Below, one piece after another: positions 30,972-38,566 of a stretch of DNA of 64,000 nucleotides; the stretch's first letter is position 1, and each line of letters starts with the position of its first letter. The translations under genes and the position numbers were made by a program. The notes under the pieces are model-generated. The model was not told the DNA's origin, made no database searches, and worked only from the letters and a program-made list of their open reading frames with translations. Where the stretch lies: the NCBI RefSeq assembly GCF_019649015.1, contig NZ_BLPI01000001.1:701501-765500 (forward strand). The letters run 5' to 3'. Source of the DNA: Agarivorans litoreus. GTDB taxonomy: Bacteria > Pseudomonadota > Gammaproteobacteria > Enterobacterales > Celerinatantimonadaceae.

Positions 30972-31770
30972 ATTTAGACGCCTTATCACCGTTTACTTAA
31001 GCAGTGTTGCCTTAGCAGCACTACTTAGTGCTTGTAGCTCTTCACCAAGCGATCAGCGCTATGGGATGAGTAATGACAAGGCACCTGATTCAGCTCCAGA
31101 GCTAGATCATATTGAAAACCCCATCCCCCGTTTTGAACCCTACAGCCGCCAAGGCAATCGTGACTACACCGTGCAAGGAAAAAACTACCAAGTATGGCGT
31201 GATATAGAACAGCACGAAGTGGAAGGGGAAGCGTCCTGGTACGGCAAAAAGTTTCATGGTCACCTCACGTCCAACGGTGAGATTTACGACATGTATAGTA
31301 TGTCGGCTGCCCACAAAAACTTGCCACTGCCTAGCTATGTAGAAGTTACCAACTTAAGCAATAACAAAACCGTTATTGTGCGAGTTAACGACCGAGGTCC
31401 TTTTCACCAAAAGCGCATCATCGATTTATCCTATGCTGCAGCTTACAAGCTCGATATGCTGAAATCTGGCACTGCCACAGTAAAAATTAAGCTGTTGCGT
31501 TTTGATAACGATAATACCGCCACAAAGCCTCAGCCGGGTGCTCAGCAATACTATGTTCAACTACTTGCCAGTAAAAATCAGCAAGTATTAGAGCAACACC
31601 AGCAACAGTTACAAGCTGAAGGCTTAAGCACTCAATTGGTTACCGAGAATGGCTGGCAGAAACTGCGATTAGGCCCCTATTACGATGTATTAAGCGCTGA
31701 AAAGTACTTAGCAAACATGCGTAATGGTCCCTATAAAGACGCTTATATCATTAATCTAAAAGCAAACTAG
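30961..31770 (+). CDS. rlpA: Septal-ring lytic transglycosylase RlpA lipoprotein
   Basis: A 269-residue outer-membrane lipoprotein: lipobox LLSAC near residue 24, double-psi beta-barrel domain (GEASWYGKKFHGHLTSNGE onward, with the catalytic-type NDRGPF), and a C-terminal SPOR domain (about 195-269, YYVQLLASKNQQ) that binds denuded glycan strands. The start ATG 30961 is inside the end of mltB (11-base overlap); this start gives the signal peptide directly. Confidence 0.95.
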   Translation: MPNKFRRLITVYLSSVALAALLSACSSSPSDQRYGMSNDKAPDSAPELDHIENPIPRFEPYSRQGNRDYTVQGKNYQVWRDIEQHEVEGEASWYGKKFHGHLTSNGEIYDMYSMSAAHKNLPLPSYVEVTNLSNNKTVIVRVNDRGPFHQKRIIDLSYAAAYKLDMLKSGTATVKIKLLRFDNDNTATKPQPGAQQYYVQLLASKNQQVLEQHQQQLQAEGLSTQLVTENGWQKLRLGPYYDVLSAEKYLANMRNGPYKDAYIINLKAN

Positions 31771-31863
31771 TGGATTTAGAGCAGGATACTAACAAACAGC
31801 CGAAAAGTTTTGTTATAGTGTTTGCCGTCCGAGTTTATTGACTAACAAGCCAAAGAGCCAACC

Positions 31864-33042
31864 ATGATAAAAAATGTATTTCAGCGTGTTAGCTGCGCCT
31901 CTGCGCTTCTGATTACAAGTAGCATGAGCGTAGCTTATGCTGCTCCTCAAGTTATCCCTAATGCTCCTATTGTTGCAGCAAAGGCCTACTACTTAGTAGA
32001 TTTTGATTCAGGCCGGGTGCTCGCTGCCGAAAATGAAGAAGACAGCCTAGCCCCTGCCAGCTTAACCAAAATCATGACCAGCTACATCATTGGTAAAGAA
32101 ATCAAATCGGGCAAGCTTGACCCAAATGGCTTGGTAACCATTAGCGAAAAAGCTTGGTCTAAGAACTTCCCAGATTCTTCAAAAATGTTTATCGAAGTAG
32201 GCAAGCAAGTCAAAGTTGCTGACTTAAATCGCGGCATCATTATCCAATCAGGCAACGACGCCTGTGTAGCCATGGCAGAACATATTGCCGGCAGCGAAGA
32301 CTCATTCACCAGCTTAATGAATTCTTGGGCTGGCCACTTAGGCATGGTAAATACTCACTTCGCTAACAGCCATGGTCTAGACAGCACCGAGCAATATACA
32401 ACGGCTAAAGATATGGCAATTTTGGCTACAGCAATGATTCGCGATGTGCCAGACGAGTACGCCATTTACAAAGAGAAATCATTCACTTTTAACGGTATTA
32501 CTCAGCACAACCGCAACACACTGTTATGGGATAAAAGCCTAAATGTAGATGGCATGAAAACTGGCCATACTAGCAAGGCCGGTTATAGCTTAGTTTCTTC
32601 TGCTACTAATCAGGACATGCGTCTTGTAGCAGTAGTTATGGGAACTAACTCTGCTAAAGCCCGTGCAGCCGAGAGTAAAAAGCTACTTAACTGGGGCTTT
32701 AGATTTTTCGAAACCGTTAAACCATATAAAGCTGGCGACAGCTTTGTAGAACAAACGGTATGGATGGCCGACCAAGACACGGTATCTTTAGGTGTTAACC
32801 AAGATATCGCCCTTACCCTACCACGCGGCCAAGCAAGCCAGCTTCAAGCAAGCTTTGAGCTAAAAGAAGAGCTAAAAGCACCATTAAGCCAAGGCCAAAC
32901 CGTAGGCTCTGTTTACTTCCAAATTGGTGAAGAAGATGTCGCAGAGTACCCATTAGTTGTTCTGCAAGAAGTAGAACAAGGCGGGATCTTCAAACGTTTA
33001 CTGGATTACATTAAGTTATTCTTTGCGTCTTTATTTAGTTAA
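31864..33042 (+). CDS. dacA: D-alanyl-D-alanine carboxypeptidase DacA (PBP5/6)
   Basis: A 392-residue class C low-molecular-weight PBP, removing terminal D-Ala from muropeptides. Signal peptide cleaved after YAA near 27; SxxK is SLTK (near 64), SGN is in IQSGNDACVAM, KTG is in GMKTGHTSKAGYS. A C-terminal beta domain and an amphipathic anchor helix (FKRLLDYIKLFFASLF) attach it to the inner membrane. ATG at 31864, with own promoter region in a 93-base gap after rlpA. Confidence 0.96.
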   Translation: MIKNVFQRVSCASALLITSSMSVAYAAPQVIPNAPIVAAKAYYLVDFDSGRVLAAENEEDSLAPASLTKIMTSYIIGKEIKSGKLDPNGLVTISEKAWSKNFPDSSKMFIEVGKQVKVADLNRGIIIQSGNDACVAMAEHIAGSEDSFTSLMNSWAGHLGMVNTHFANSHGLDSTEQYTTAKDMAILATAMIRDVPDEYAIYKEKSFTFNGITQHNRNTLLWDKSLNVDGMKTGHTSKAGYSLVSSATNQDMRLVAVVMGTNSAKARAAESKKLLNWGFRFFETVKPYKAGDSFVEQTVWMADQDTVSLGVNQDIALTLPRGQASQLQASFELKEELKAPLSQGQTVGSVYFQIGEEDVAEYPLVVLQEVEQGGIFKRLLDYIKLFFASLFS

Positions 33043-33102
33043 GCAATAAGACCAATGCATAAACTCTAAGCCAATTGGCGGAAATTTTAGGCAAAGCTCA
33101 CA

Positions 33103-33127
33103 AAAACGCGTTAGAATAACGCGTTTT
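33103..33127 (+). terminator. Intrinsic terminator after dacA
   Basis: An 11-bp stem (AAAACGCGTTA with TAACGCGTTTT, GAA loop) continued by further T, located 60 bases after the dacA stop. Confidence 0.92.
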
Positions 33128-33181
33128 TTATTTCTAGCTCGACCAAAAATCGCGGCTTAAATCAGTATTCTTAGGTCAGAA

Positions 33182-33445
33182 ATGCAAACTAAATTTGATG
33201 AATATTTAGAGTTTCCATGTGATTTTACTTTTAAAATCATGGGCGTAAACAACAACACTTTAGAAGATGAAGTATTAAGTGTTATTCAAGGTTTAGCGCC
33301 GGGTGATTACAGCCCTAAAACGCGTCCAAGTAGTAAAGGCAATTACAAATCAATTACCTTGGTAGTTAAAGTTACCAGCAAACAACACATTGAGAGCCTT
33401 TACACCCAAATTGGTGCCATTGAAGACGTACGCCACGTACTATAA
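33182..33445 (+). CDS. ybeD: YbeD family regulatory protein (DUF493)
   Basis: An 87-residue YbeD/UPF0250 protein with an ACT-like fold, same length as E. coli YbeD. Starts [21 protein letters not shown] and ends with the DVRHVL signature. It always lies next to lipB in enterics, so a link with lipoate or dacA regulation is assumed, but the function is unknown. Its stop shares one base with the lipB ATG. Confidence 0.94.
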   Translation: MQTKFDEYLEFPCDFTFKIMGVNNNTLEDEVLSVIQGLAPGDYSPKTRPSSKGNYKSITLVVKVTSKQHIESLYTQIGAIEDVRHVL

Positions 33446-34101
33446 TGCCTGAGCAAAACCGCTTAATCATTCGCCAACTAGGCCTTCAAGAGTATTCAAA
33501 CATCTTGCAAGCTATGCGTGATTTTACCGATCAACGCAGCGCTGAGCAGGATGACGAATTGTGGCTGGTAGAGCACCAGCCAGTGTTTACTCAAGGTCAG
33601 GCGGGTAAAGCTGAACACCTGCTAGCCAGTAGCGACATCCCGGTGGTGCAAGCAGATAGAGGCGGCCAGGTCACTTACCATGGTCCTGGCCAACTAGTGG
33701 CTTACCCCTTGCTCAACCTGCGTCGCCGTAAACTTGGTGTACGCGACTTAGTCACCATTATCGAACAAAGTATCATCGAAACTCTTAGTCATTATAAGAT
33801 TGAGGCCTTTGCCAAAAAAGACGCCCCCGGTGTGTATGTAGACCAAAGGAAAATAGCCTCTTTAGGTTTACGGATTCGTAAAGGCTGCTCTTTCCATGGT
33901 TTAGCATTAAACGTAGACATGGACCTAAGTCCGTTTTTGCAAATTAACCCCTGTGGTTATGTCGGTTTAGAAATGGCACAAATTAGCAACTATGTTGCTA
34001 ACCCAAACATTAGTCAGGTTGCCGAATACCTTAGTAAGGTGTTGGTGAAGCAGCTGGCTTATAGCAGTACAGAACATCAACAAGGACTACCCACACTATG
34101 A
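33445..34101 (+). CDS. lipB: Lipoyl(octanoyl) transferase LipB
   Basis: A 218-residue octanoyltransferase moving octanoyl from ACP to lipoyl domains (E. coli 213). The [21 protein letters not shown] motif, the catalytic Lys in [17 protein letters not shown] and the Cys in [14 protein letters not shown] are intact. It overlaps ybeD by one base and lipA by four (ATGA), so all three are coupled. Confidence 0.97.
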   Translation: MPEQNRLIIRQLGLQEYSNILQAMRDFTDQRSAEQDDELWLVEHQPVFTQGQAGKAEHLLASSDIPVVQADRGGQVTYHGPGQLVAYPLLNLRRRKLGVRDLVTIIEQSIIETLSHYKIEAFAKKDAPGVYVDQRKIASLGLRIRKGCSFHGLALNVDMDLSPFLQINPCGYVGLEMAQISNYVANPNISQVAEYLSKVLVKQLAYSSTEHQQGLPTL

Positions 34102-35066
34102 GTGCAAAAAAAGTGCGTATGGAGCCCGGAGTAAAACTTCGCGATGCCGACAAAATGGCATTTATTCCAGTGAAGGTAATACCCTCGGAAAAGGAAACCA
34201 TGTTACGTAAGCCCGATTGGATGCGTATTAAACTTCCTTCTGATAGCACTCGAATCAATGAAATTAAAAGTGCTATGCGCAAGCATAATTTGCACTCGGT
34301 ATGTGAAGAAGCATCTTGCCCTAACTTGGCAGAGTGTTTTAACCACGGTACTGCTACCTTTATGATTATGGGTGACATTTGTACTCGTCGTTGCCCATTT
34401 TGCGATGTTGGCCACGGCAAACCCTTAGCACTAGATGCCGAAGAACCCGCCAAGTTAGCCGCCACCATTGCCGACATGAAGCTAAAATATGTGGTAATTA
34501 CCTCGGTAGACCGCGACGACTTACGTGATGGCGGTGCCGCCCACTTTGCTGAGTGTGTAAGTGAGATTCGCCAACGCAGCCCACATATTCAAATAGAAAC
34601 CTTGGTACCTGATTTTAAAGGCCGTATGGATCGTGCTTTAGAAATCTTAGACAAAAACCCACCAGATGTTTTTAACCATAACTTAGAAACAGCTCCAGGT
34701 TTATACAAGCAAGTTCGCCCAGGTTCAGATTACCAATGGTCATTAACGCTGCTAAAGCGTTTCAAAGAGCTACACCCCAATGTGCCTACCAAATCAGGCT
34801 TAATGATGGGGCTAGGCGAAACCAATGAAGAGATCCTGCAGGTTATGCGTGATTTACGCGAACACGGGGTAACCATGCTAACGCTTGGCCAATACTTGCA
34901 ACCTAGCCGTCATCACCTACCGGTAGCGCGTTACGTACCGCCAGAAGAGTTTGATGAGCTAAAAGAAAAAGCAGAGGCCATGGGCTTTACTCACGCAGCT
35001 TGTGGGCCACTGGTTCGATCAAGCTACCACGCAGACTTACAAGCCAAAGGCGAAGAAGTGAAATAA
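34098..35066 (+). CDS. lipA: Lipoyl synthase LipA
   Basis: A 322-residue radical SAM enzyme that inserts two sulfurs into protein-bound octanoyl. The auxiliary cluster motif [12 protein letters not shown] and the radical SAM motif CTRRCPFC (CxxxCxxC) are intact, and the conserved late Arg-Ser-Ser (LVRSSYHAD) near the C-terminus is present. It is the last gene of ybeD-lipB-lipA, with a strong terminator behind it. Confidence 0.97.
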   Translation: MSAKKVRMEPGVKLRDADKMAFIPVKVIPSEKETMLRKPDWMRIKLPSDSTRINEIKSAMRKHNLHSVCEEASCPNLAECFNHGTATFMIMGDICTRRCPFCDVGHGKPLALDAEEPAKLAATIADMKLKYVVITSVDRDDLRDGGAAHFAECVSEIRQRSPHIQIETLVPDFKGRMDRALEILDKNPPDVFNHNLETAPGLYKQVRPGSDYQWSLTLLKRFKELHPNVPTKSGLMMGLGETNEEILQVMRDLREHGVTMLTLGQYLQPSRHHLPVARYVPPEEFDELKEKAEAMGFTHAACGPLVRSSYHADLQAKGEEVK

Positions 35067-35073
35067 ACTATAA

Positions 35074-35101
35074 AAAAGAGAGCCTTAAGGCTCTCTTTTT
35101 A
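35074..35101. terminator. Terminator of lipA, bidirectional palindrome
   Basis: A 28-base perfect palindrome: AAAAAGAGAGCC, loop TTAA, GGCTCTCTTTTT. T-runs occur on both strands, so it can also stop the minus-strand gene at 35115. The same AGAGAGCC core occurs at 42766 and 46334. Confidence 0.93.
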
Positions 35102-35114
35102 AATACTGATTCAA

Positions 35115-35357
35115 CTAATTTGGCGAAGCCGTTAAACCACCACCACCCGGACCACCACCATTACCCGGTAAACTGGGTACAAATGCTGGCAAACCAGCGC
35201 TAACTAACAAATTAGCTGTAGTAATAGGCGTTCCAGCACTAATCGCTGCAAACAAATCGTTTGGAGACAGCGCTGGTGCTGCTGGTGCATCGGCCGCTGC
35301 GGCATAGGTACTAGAAAGCAACAAAGCTGCTGTCAAAGTCCGTTTTACATAAACCAT
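35115..35357 (-). CDS. Small Ala/Gly-rich secreted protein, unknown
   Basis: An 80-residue protein not recognised. ATG 35357 has AAGGGG 7 bases upstream, so translation is plausible. A signal peptide (KRTLTAALLLSSTYAAAA) would leave a mature peptide of about 57 residues: an Ala/Pro-rich start, LSPNDLFAAISAGTPITT, and a Gly/Pro-rich end (GNGGGPGGGG). It lies 109 bases downstream of the PEP-CTERM gene on the same strand and may be co-transcribed. It could be a surface or matrix peptide; no function is claimed. Confidence 0.6.
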   Translation of the reverse strand: MVYVKRTLTAALLLSSTYAAAADAPAAPALSPNDLFAAISAGTPITTANLLVSAGLPAFVPSLPGNGGGPGGGGLTASPN

Positions 35358-35466
35358 AATTGGCCCCTTCTGTTACAACGTCGAACAAAATATAAACTAC
35401 ATACAAAAACAGCTATTAACAAGATCAATTAAATGAAAATTCAATGACCTTGTAAGCCGCTATAGT

Positions 35467-36051
35467 TTATTTAGCGAATAATGAACCGCGCATTCTTCTG
35501 CCCACAATGGCAAGTAAACCAAATAGCACTAAAGCATAACTTGCTGGTTCCGGAACTGAAAATTGCTTACCACCAATTACACTTCCTTCGACCGCAGCAA
35601 ACACTGTCCAAGCGCCACTGTCTACTAGGCCGTTGTCAAACAAACTGCTATCACTCCATACAGCAAGAACATCAAAGCTAGGCTGCCAAGCTTCAATTTG
35701 ATCCCAAGTGTAAGGGTTATAGTTTTGCCACACTAAATTAGCGCCATTAAACCAGTAAAACTCTAGATCTAATAGGCCATTTAAGTAGCCGCCTGTACCT
35801 TCATCGGTTGTTTCATCTAACATACCTAGATCAAGCATAAATGCCGCTCGAATATCAGTACTTGCGTCAAACACGCTTTGAGCAACAGGAATGTTAGGAA
35901 AAGCAGTTGGATCACTAAAAGGTGTTGGAAAATCACCTAAATAAGTTTCCACTCCCGGTGCTTGCGCTGGGTTGTCGCTAGTTAACATTACCGTTGCATT
36001 TGCCGACATAGCCATAAACAATGTCGTTAAGGTTAATAGTAGTGCTTTCAT
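35467..36051 (-). CDS. PEP-CTERM sorting-domain protein
   Basis: A 194-residue secreted protein. A signal peptide (MKALLLTLTTLFMAMSANA) is followed by a Trp/Tyr/Asp-rich domain of unknown function (about 20-165) and a textbook C-terminal PEP-CTERM: VPEPASY, a hydrophobic stretch (ALVLFGLLAIVG) and a basic end RRMRG. In this sorting system an exosortase (EpsH) recognises the tail; none is visible in the window. Such proteins are often part of exopolysaccharide-linked matrices. A CRP-like site lies about 150 bases upstream. Confidence 0.85.
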   Translation of the reverse strand: MKALLLTLTTLFMAMSANATVMLTSDNPAQAPGVETYLGDFPTPFSDPTAFPNIPVAQSVFDASTDIRAAFMLDLGMLDETTDEGTGGYLNGLLDLEFYWFNGANLVWQNYNPYTWDQIEAWQPSFDVLAVWSDSSLFDNGLVDSGAWTVFAAVEGSVIGGKQFSVPEPASYALVLFGLLAIVGRRMRGSLFAK

Positions 36052-36745
36052 TGCTCAGATCCTTTGCTGTTATTAAAAGGTATTCCTTTATCGCACTAAA
36101 TTCTTCGCAAGTACTAAGCCAAATCTATATAAAGACTTATAAAATAATTAAGACTATGTTTTATAAAGATTTTATTTTCAGTTCCTCAAAATAACAAAGT
36201 GACACAGATCACACAAAGTGTAAGCAATATCGACAAAACAAATCTTTATCAAAGCGCTTCAAGCCTAAGTTTATATGATGATTTGTGGCGGTAGCAGCTA
36301 GGCGAAGCGCTATATGTCTGTACATCAGCTATTTCTAAAAGTTCTGGTATTTGTCATTAAGCAAGTAAAAAACACCAGCATTTAAAATGATGAAATTTTT
36401 CTACAGAATATTACGTCGAAAATTTAACCAACCGCAAAATACCACTCAATAAATGATGTTTTTATGATATTTTTGTGAAAGCGCTATTCATCATAAATAT
36501 GGTCATTACAGCGAGAGATTCTAGCCAAGGATTGAAGTGTAAAGAAATTCGACACCAAAAAACATCAGCAAAAACAACTGTAATTAGTACTCATCGGCAT
36601 TTAAAGCAAACTACTTTAGTCAGAAAATAAAAGGAAATAGCTGAATAAATGTGGTCAAGGTACTCAAGTAGTACTGTTTATGGAGAAAATTAAAAGGCAG
36701 CCAAACAGGCTGCCTTATTGCTAAACAAGATAGGTTTTATCTCGT
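36052..36745. other. 694-base non-coding stretch
   Basis: No open frame that I would support. It is AT-rich and holds the PEP-CTERM upstream region: a CRP-like site (36198-36213) and two LacI-family-like palindromes around AGCGCT (36249-36262 and 36476-36490). No matching gene for such a repressor is in the window. Confidence 0.5.
36198..36213. promoter_or_regulatory. CRP-like site
   Basis: AGTGA-CACAGA-TCACA matches the TGTGA-N6-TCACA consensus at nine of ten positions. It lies about 147 bases upstream of the PEP-CTERM start, far for a class I site but possible with a long leader. Confidence 0.55.
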
Positions 36746-38206
36746 TTAATTACCAATTAAAGCTGGTATACCCGGCAGTTGTCCCACCATTGCCAATGAG
36801 CCTACACATATAACAAACGCTATACCTGGAATAAGGTACTTATCTTTAGCCGATAGTTCTTTAGCACGCTCGTGATCGCCAATCAAACCCATGTTATCGA
36901 GCAACATGGTAGTAGCCCAACCAAATACCGGATTAACAAAGGCACAGGCAAAAATACAAATACCAGCACTTAAAGAATCTTTGTGCTTGTGAATCATTTG
37001 CATGCCAGCTTCAAGCAAAGGTAAGAACACCCCTACAATTAAAGCAACACGCAGCACTGGCTCCCACATGGCTAAGTCCATTGGATAGCCAAGTACCGAT
37101 GCCAATACACATAAGATACCGGTTAGCAAAGCGCCACCCGGAATTGGCCGCTTAGCAATTGCAGCAGGGATCATGTAAGTTCCCCACGATGAGGCCAAGT
37201 TACCGCCACCAAGTAATGCACCAACACCTTGACGCACAGATGCACCCACCATAGTGTCATCCACATCCATTAACACGCCTTTGGCTTCTTTAGGGTAGTT
37301 AAGTTCTTGGAATACACGGTGCCCTAAATAATCTGGAGACCACATAGCTACCGCAAGCAATGCAAAAGGAATAACCGCAATGAAGTGCTGAAGATTCGGC
37401 CAACCTAATTGCCAACCAGTATCTTCACCCCACCAATAAAACGGACTGAAATGTGGTAAACCAGGTGCGGTGGTAAAGGCAAAATCTGCTCCACATACAT
37501 AGGCAACAATGCCGGCTAAGGCTGAACAAAGCGGAATAGCTAACCAACGTTTACCTACTTTTGCTAAATAGGCATACACTAAAACAGTAACACCAATCAC
37601 CGCAAACGATATGTAACCTTGGTCACCAGCAGATGCCCAGGCTTCTGTTTTGTTAATTTGGCCAATTAAACCCACAGCCCCCAGGTAAATCAGCAAGCCC
37701 CCTCTTACCCCTACCCCGGTTAGCGTCATTAACTTTGAGCCCCCCTTGGTATAAGCTAAAATCAAACCAAATACACACACCATTAAACCCAGCGCGAGCG
37801 GGTGTCCTCCTGCAGCAGCAATCAAGGGAATTAGAGGGATCATTGGCCCATGAGTACCGGCCAAGTTAGCATTAGGGTTTAAAATAGCAGAGAACAAAAT
37901 CACAAATAACGCGCCTGCAATAAGCAGCTCGTAACGTACGTTTTCGGCAACAAACTCTGGCGATAAACCAAATTGCGCGGCAAACGCGGCAACCATTGCG
38001 GTTACCATTACAACTTTACCAATGGTGGCGGCTAGCGCTGGTACCCAATCTTCAATTTCAATGCTGTAATCTCGAAGTGGTAAATGGATCCCCCAACGAC
38101 GAAAACTCATAATTTTGAGATCGTGGTTCAAAAACTCTTCACGGTTGTCGAATTCCTGCGCTTTTCGGCGCATATCTCTATAGAATGTCTTGTTCTTACT
38201 AGACAT
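36746..38206 (-). CDS. DUF3360 family polytopic membrane transporter
   Basis: A 486-residue protein with about 12 hydrophobic segments, which I recognise as DUF3360-type (common in Vibrio and relatives); the fold resembles the NCS2/SulP group. Segments such as NLAGTHGPMIPLIPLIAAAGGHPLALG (about 123-149) and GGGNLASSWGTYMIPAA (about 335-351) look like the paired substrate-binding repeats of that fold. The start ATG 38206 has AGGAAG 8 bases upstream; a longer frame begins at 38245. The substrate is unknown. It has a long structured leader. Confidence 0.75.
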   Translation of the reverse strand: MSSKNKTFYRDMRRKAQEFDNREEFLNHDLKIMSFRRWGIHLPLRDYSIEIEDWVPALAATIGKVVMVTAMVAAFAAQFGLSPEFVAENVRYELLIAGALFVILFSAILNPNANLAGTHGPMIPLIPLIAAAGGHPLALGLMVCVFGLILAYTKGGSKLMTLTGVGVRGGLLIYLGAVGLIGQINKTEAWASAGDQGYISFAVIGVTVLVYAYLAKVGKRWLAIPLCSALAGIVAYVCGADFAFTTAPGLPHFSPFYWWGEDTGWQLGWPNLQHFIAVIPFALLAVAMWSPDYLGHRVFQELNYPKEAKGVLMDVDDTMVGASVRQGVGALLGGGNLASSWGTYMIPAAIAKRPIPGGALLTGILCVLASVLGYPMDLAMWEPVLRVALIVGVFLPLLEAGMQMIHKHKDSLSAGICIFACAFVNPVFGWATTMLLDNMGLIGDHERAKELSAKDKYLIPGIAFVICVGSLAMVGQLPGIPALIGN

Positions 38207-38268
38207 GTTTTTACTTCCTATGTAATTGCGGGGGCCATTGCGCATTAACTTCCATTTATGCTCTGTAT

Positions 38269-38398
38269 GTTAACCTTCGGCTAACACGAGACGACATCCC
38301 AGACGCTACAGAACACCTAGTAAGCAGGTGCCTAAAAGCTGGGAGCTAAAGCCACATATTTTCCCGCAGGCTGAAAAAAGGGTACCATAGGCACCCTT
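38269..38398 (-). ncRNA. Candidate structured leader RNA of the DUF3360 gene
   Basis: Read on the minus strand: a 9-bp hairpin with a TAT loop followed by six T (38398-38374), a stem AGCC/GGCT, a stem CTGGGA/TCCCAG (38339-38344/38297-38302) that encloses CACCT/AGGTG (38326-38330/38314-38318), and a hairpin GTTAGCC-GAA-GGTTAAC (38285-38269). Two of these stems need a G-U pair that exists only in the minus-strand RNA, which points to minus transcription. No gene precedes the terminator on that strand. A riboswitch or attenuator is inferred, no known class recognised. Confidence 0.45.
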
Positions 38399-38566
38399 AG
38401 TAACTGGTACTGGAAAATTTGTCTTAGTATAAGACAATAAAGTTTGATGACTTTTTGATTTAGATTACTATTCATGCAAGTTAACTGCTTTTTATTTTAC
38501 CCTTTCATCGATATGCTAATTATCTACTAATTGTTATGCTGAACTTAGTTCAAGCAACTGATTACG

